Shown in pieces: positions 59,790 to 64,000 of a stretch of 64,000 nucleotides of DNA (positions are counted from its first letter, which is position 1; each line of letters opens with the position of its first letter). This stretch comes from Scedosporium boydii (Eukaryota > Ascomycota > Sordariomycetes > Microascales > Microascaceae): the NCBI GenBank assembly GCA_002221725.1, contig NJFT01000135.1:46938-110937 (forward strand), given 5' to 3'. The notes beneath the pieces were generated by a model. That model made no database searches, had not been told where the DNA came from, and saw nothing but the letters and a program-made list of their open reading frames with translations. The translations under genes were made by a program, and so were the position numbers.

Positions 59790-60501
59790 GGGTTGTCGAC
59801 GGCTCAGGAAATGCGGGAGTATCTCGACAGCTTGGCGGAAGGTGAAGACGGGTGATTAAAGTTCATTCTCCGAACCTGGACACCATGAGATTAGTAGTGA
59901 GAAAATAAGTCGAGAGGTCTCCTATCTTGGTTGGCTCACATAAGTATTAGTCGAAGGGAGGTCTTCACTTAACACCCTTTGGGGTCAGATGCAGGCTGCC
60001 AGGCATAATGACATCCGAAAGACCATGAACCTGCGTTTCTGTTCTAGCAGGTATGGTAGCACAAGTCTTATGTTCGGTTTAGAAGGAAACCCATGTGACC
60101 GACACAGTTAGAAACATGATGGATCAGGAGGGAGGCAAGCCGGGCTGTTAGTTTAGTTTAGGTGCAATACTCGGTCAAAAGCCTTGTGGTTTACTAGGGT
60201 ATGAAAGAGTCACTTTGACTGACGCCTAGCTGACGACCTGGCTTTGTACCTCATAGAGTCTGGTGACAGGATACTCCAGTGTACATACATACATACTGTG
60301 TACAAATTGCATCGTGTTGGCCCGCCTTCAATAACATGGGGGAAGGGAATGCACTCTAAGCGAACATTCGTTTAGATGCATATCCAACATCCTGCGTTTA
60401 ACTTCATAACATTGAAGTCCAATGACACCAAAATTGTTTGCCGATTTGATGAAAAGATATCAAGTGGCCCATACCATACCCATACGTCATGGAAGACCGC
60501 C
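59790..60501. promoter_or_regulatory. Divergent spacer between ATG9 and COG6
   Basis: The 712 bases include a short CATA repeat flanked by complementary GTACA and TGTAC near 60281-60303. An open frame enters COG6 from 60376 without conserved content. Confidence 0.35.
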
Positions 60502-62698
60502 ATGCCTTCTCAACACCAGCGCCCACTTCCTCTCCTTGTCAAGGACTCTTCTACCACCCATGACTTGTATCCGCCTGTTGATTCACCAGCCGGACCTTCA
60601 CCTAGAAGCATCGGGAATCCGCTCTCATCCAAGATCAACGCTGTCCTCGCGACGTCTTTCACTGATGCCGAGTTTCGGGATGTCCTCTCTACAGTCGATC
60701 GATGTGATTTGGTAAATACTCCAGTCACGCGTCGTCAACTGCGACTCCAGCTCCAACGAGAAGTCATAGAGAGCAATGGGGAGATTATCCGAGAATTTGG
60801 GCGTGTGGCCGAGGTAAGCGTCTAAACGAGGATCCGATTTAGAACCTTCTCCTCCGATTTCCTCATCGTCCCGCGTTGGACCGGTATATAACTATTCCCA
60901 ACAGCAACTGCGCCAATTTGGATCCACTATGGAGCAACTCAGCCAAGTGTACCGCGAGATGAAGGTTGAAATTGTCGCGACTCACCAGCAAATTTCCCCA
61001 GTCTTGCAAGAGTCATCGGCACTTATCACCGAGAGGCAAGACGTAGAGGCTAAGGCCGACGTCCTCAACCGTTTCCGGGCCCATTTTGTTCTATCCAAGG
61101 AGGAGATAAATGCTTTGACTCTTTCCTCTGAACCGATTGATGAAGAGTTTTTCTCGGCTCTTTCCAAATCAAAAGCTATCCAACGGGACTGCGAGCTTCT
61201 CCTAGGGTTTGAAGACCAGACCCTGGGTCTAGAGTTGATGGAGCAATCTTCAAAATATCTGAATCAGGCATTCCAGAAGCTTTACAAATGGATCCAGAGA
61301 GAATTCAAGGACGCCGGCTCAGAGACGCCTCAGATGAATCCGTCGATTAGGCGCGCTCTTCGTCTTCTTTCCGAACGACCGTCCCTATTTCAGAACTGCC
61401 TTGGGTTTTTCTCGGAGGCCCGTGAGAGAACCCTTTCGGATGCATTCCACTCCGCTCTTACCGGAGACTCTTCGGTGAAGGGGGCTCGAGGCTCGGTGAA
61501 ACCCATCGAAATGGTAGCCCATGACCCGCTTCGATACGTAGGTGACATGTTGGCCTGGACGCATTCGGCTACCGTTGGTGAAAAGGAATCCCTCGAGGCA
61601 TTGTTCATTTCCGAGGGTGATGAGATTGCAAAAGGTCTTAAATCGGGCAGAGACCGTGAGCCCTGGGCAGTTCTACCAACGACTGGTGACGCGTCGGCTG
61701 CATTCAATGCTGCTGAGATATTGAAGGAATTGGTAGACCGGAATCTGACCGGTGTATCACGAATCTTACGTCAACGAATAGAGCAAGCGATTCAGGCAAA
61801 CGAAGATATTATATGCGCCTATAAGCTAGCCAATCTGATAGACTTTTACCGCGTCTTGTTTTCCAAATTACTCGGGATGCAGTCTCACCTTCTCGATTGC
61901 CTGAAGGGCCTGGAGTCTGCCGCGACCCGACAGTTCCGCTCATTGATTCGAGATCATATTGGGACTCTACAGGGCGACCTTCAGCGACTACCCCAAGACT
62001 TGGAATTGCCCATCTTTTTTCAAGATGCCCTCGCCCAACTTACCGCCATCATGAAGACATATGATACCTCGTTGGATGAATCCTTGGATCGGGAATCTAA
62101 CTTTGATCCCGTTCTTGTGGAGGCCCTGGACCCCTTCATTACCGGTTGCGAAACTCTTGCAAACAGAATGACGCCTTTGTCCCGGGCCATATTTCTAATC
62201 AACTGCAAGCTTGCAGCCGTCGAAGTACTGCGGCCATTTGACTTTACGAGGGACAAGGTCAACCGGCTTCAGAACAGCGTCGCAAAGGACATGACTATCC
62301 TTGAAGAAAGTCAGTTCTCCTTTCTTTGCAAGGGCTCCGGCGTAGAAGATATCTTTCAAGCAGTGGGAACCTTACATACCGCACCAGGGGACGGGCGAGT
62401 ACTGTCCTCTCTTCCCGCCTTTCAACCCGACGCATTAAGCCAAGCAAGCAGAACCTTGGATGATTTCCTACCCTCCGCCCACATCGACGCCATCCATAAT
62501 CTGAACAAACTGCAAGACTCGTCTCTCGCGAGCCGCTTGACAGAAACGGCCATAAAGAGATTTTGCGAGAGGTATGAGAAAGTTGAGGAATTGATCATCA
62601 TAGCAGATACCTGCGACGAGAATGACAAGCCTCGGGATGTTAAGCTTAGAGATTTATTCTCACGGACTGCCGCTGAGGTCCGTGTTCTTCTGTCCTAA
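60502..62698 (+). CDS. COG6: Conserved oligomeric Golgi complex subunit 6
   Basis: Cog6 is a lobe-B subunit of the COG tether, which retains Golgi enzymes through retrograde vesicle fusion. Exons 60502-60813 and 60905-62698 give 701 residues. Landmarks are NPLSSKINAVLATSFTDAEF, RRQLRLQLQREVIESNGEII, QLRQFGSTMEQLSQVYREMK, LTLSSEPIDEEFFSALSKSK, and LLGFEDQTLGLELMEQSSKY. MVAHDPLRYVGDMLAWTHSA is a particularly well conserved block. The C-terminal half is helical without clear motifs, as in the family. ATG 60502 is preferred over the upstream in-frame ATG at 60376, whose extension looks non-coding. Confidence 0.95.
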
Positions 62699-63345
62699 TG
62701 CCCAAAACCTCTCCAGAATGCATACACACAACCATCAGTCTTGTTACTCTATTCTACCATTTAGTGTTACCATAATATTCGCTTCTTGAATACTTTCGAC
62801 TCAACTCTTGATTCTGTAGCGATGCACCCTGTCGCCAGCATCACCATTTATGGCTTATATTGAAGCCACACACAAATGCAACGGGCAAAGGAAAAAGTTG
62901 TCTACTTACTGGCGAAAGGGGGAGGGGGTTCAACTGAGTCTTTCATTTTGGGGTCAACGTGCGTGCGCGCTCGGTGTTCGAAACCGAACCGCCAATTCTT
63001 TGCGCCCGGAAAATATATGGTGCAACGCCACATGTAGCGCCGTAAATTGCAAAATTGTAAATTATCCTTCGTATTACTTTCTCCGATGGCTCTGTTCCAC
63101 GGAAGACACGAAGCGAGTTCTACGCACCCGAAGGACAGGTGTGCAGGGGTAGGTTTGTAGACAGGGCAGATATAATATACACTCGAGGAGTCCCAGACTC
63201 GACAATCGTACAGTAGTGCAGCCGGCTCTTTATCCTAGCAACCTCTTTATCCTAGCAACCTCTTTATCCTAGCAACCCTCCCTTCCCGGACATCGTTTGG
63301 CTCTCTTTAACTGGTGGAGTCATCGATATTCTTTCTCGAACCATC
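62699..63345. other. Convergent spacer of COG6 and mS17 with tandem repeat
   Basis: The 647 bases hold the three-copy 17-base repeat listed separately and no gene. One near copy of the TTCGTA motif lies at about 63069. Confidence 0.4.
63226..63276. repeat. Three tandem copies of a 17-base unit
   Basis: CTCTTTATCCTAGCAAC is repeated three times without a mismatch, just past the 3' end of the ribosomal protein gene. Confidence 0.9.
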
Positions 63346-63809
63346 TCAGCTCTGCTCATTGGATTTCCTTATTGCTCTTCTCTCAGCTTTAGCCGCCCTT
63401 TTCTCTTCGTAGGCAGCGATTCTATCCTCCAAAGAAGGAACCGAGGGTCGTTCTTCGATCGGGCACCCGGCGGGAGCGATGATATGCTTCACCACGTGTC
63501 TTTTCTGACGCGAGGATCTCCAACCGGGTGTGATAGCAACGACATCGCCCATTCTGAGGGAGGAGTTCGGATCGTGAACCAAATACTGTTGGGGATTGGA
63601 AAACCACTACGTTTTAAAGCATCAGAGTCAGCCCATTCTTCATTTAACTATTGTCAAAATGTCTATAGACGAACCTTCTGAACTTGTGAATTCCACTTCC
63701 TTCCTCCGACCCGTACCTTGACAGTCTTCTGCATAACACCGGCGGAGACTACAACTCCATGTAGTTCGCGGGTAACCCGTTGGGCCGCTCGAGTAAATGG
63801 GCTAAGCAT
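63346..63809 (-). CDS. MRPS17: Mitochondrial small ribosomal subunit protein uS17m
   Basis: This is the mitochondrial version of bacterial S17, which binds 16S-type rRNA early in small-subunit assembly. Exons 63809-63675 and 63606-63346 are joined at phase 0 over a 68-nt intron, giving 131 residues. Exon 1 has ELHGVVVSAGVMQKTVKVRV and GGRKWNSQVQK; exon 2 starts WFSNPQQYLVHDPNSSLRMG, then DVVAITPGWRSSRQKRHVVK and a charged helical tail. The acceptor ACGTAG was chosen over the nearer CAACAG because it restores the residues that bridge the two S17 strands and follows a GCTGAC branch point. Confidence 0.88.
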
Positions 63810-64000
63810 TGTTGACTCTGATCGACTGACGTTTTTTTTGCAGAGCAGCACCGAAGATCGTTGACAATTCAACGTAGCGTCGAAAGGTCAAAACTGAATA
63901 TTTTGGATTTTAGCCGAAGCTTTAACGAGCGACGGACTCCAGCTGAGGAGGCACGTGATGAGATCGTTGAAAAACCCCACCCCCCCACCCCACCCCCCCC
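63810..64000. other. Upstream region of MRPS17 and C-rich end
   Basis: The last 26 bases (63975-64000) are almost pure C with three A interruptions. The window ends inside this tract. Confidence 0.5.

Overview
The window is a gene-rich stretch of nuclear chromosome from a filamentous ascomycete (Pezizomycotina). The support is short spliceosomal introns (mostly 47-175 nt) with GTANGT-type donors and CTAAC/CTGAC branch points, about 50% GC, head-to-head and tail-to-tail gene pairs with short spacers, and a protein set typical of filamentous fungi: cytochrome-b5 sphingolipid desaturase, an augmin subunit, ATG9, and a three-RRM Gbp2/Hrb1 protein. The class cannot be fixed from sequence alone; a eurotiomycete-like fungus is a guess. 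I found no rRNA, tRNA, CRISPR array, plasmid feature or intact transposon.

Layout. 0-7 kb: HEM4 (heme) diverges from ERV1 (mitochondrial thiol oxidase), followed by pyruvate decarboxylase and the tRNA acetylation factor TAN1. 6.8-11.2 kb: gene-empty DNA packed with a short palindromic motif. 11-20.5 kb: a degenerate aminoglycoside-phosphotransferase-fold protein, an Ecd/SGT1-family regulator, SMC6, and COQ9. 20.5-24 kb: empty. 24-33 kb: a ten-exon GBP2/HRB1 gene with an 8-nt microexon, a tiny Cys-rich ORF, SRP14, and the nucleolar MIF4G/MA3 protein SGD1. 33-39 kb: dihydrolipoamide dehydrogenase, then a 2.5 kb spacer rich in TCAATTGA-type palindromes, then a sphingolipid delta-8 desaturase. 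39-44 kb: mostly empty apart from a 68-residue SMP-like gene with a clear TATA box. 44-64 kb: VAC14, augmin subunit 1, an ER DnaJ/TPR protein (P58IPK type), an uncharacterised secreted protein, the mitochondrial iron carrier MRS3/4, ATG9, COG6, and mitochondrial ribosomal protein S17.

The genes are housekeeping and do not form a metabolic cluster. Loose themes are mitochondria (ERV1, LPD1, COQ9, MRS4, mS17, HEM4) and membrane traffic (VAC14, ATG9, COG6, SRP14). All 23 CDS calls were rebuilt exon by exon and are phase-consistent.

The least explained signal is not a gene. It is a dispersed 9-mer, TACTTCGTA/TACGAAGTA, seen about 17 times exactly, essentially only between genes, and often arranged as short hairpins. 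A second intergenic palindrome, TCAATTGA, clusters upstream of the desaturase. Other points worth checking are the GC-AG intron in the decarboxylase gene, the extreme exon structure of GBP2/HRB1, and the broken catalytic loop of the kinase-fold protein.
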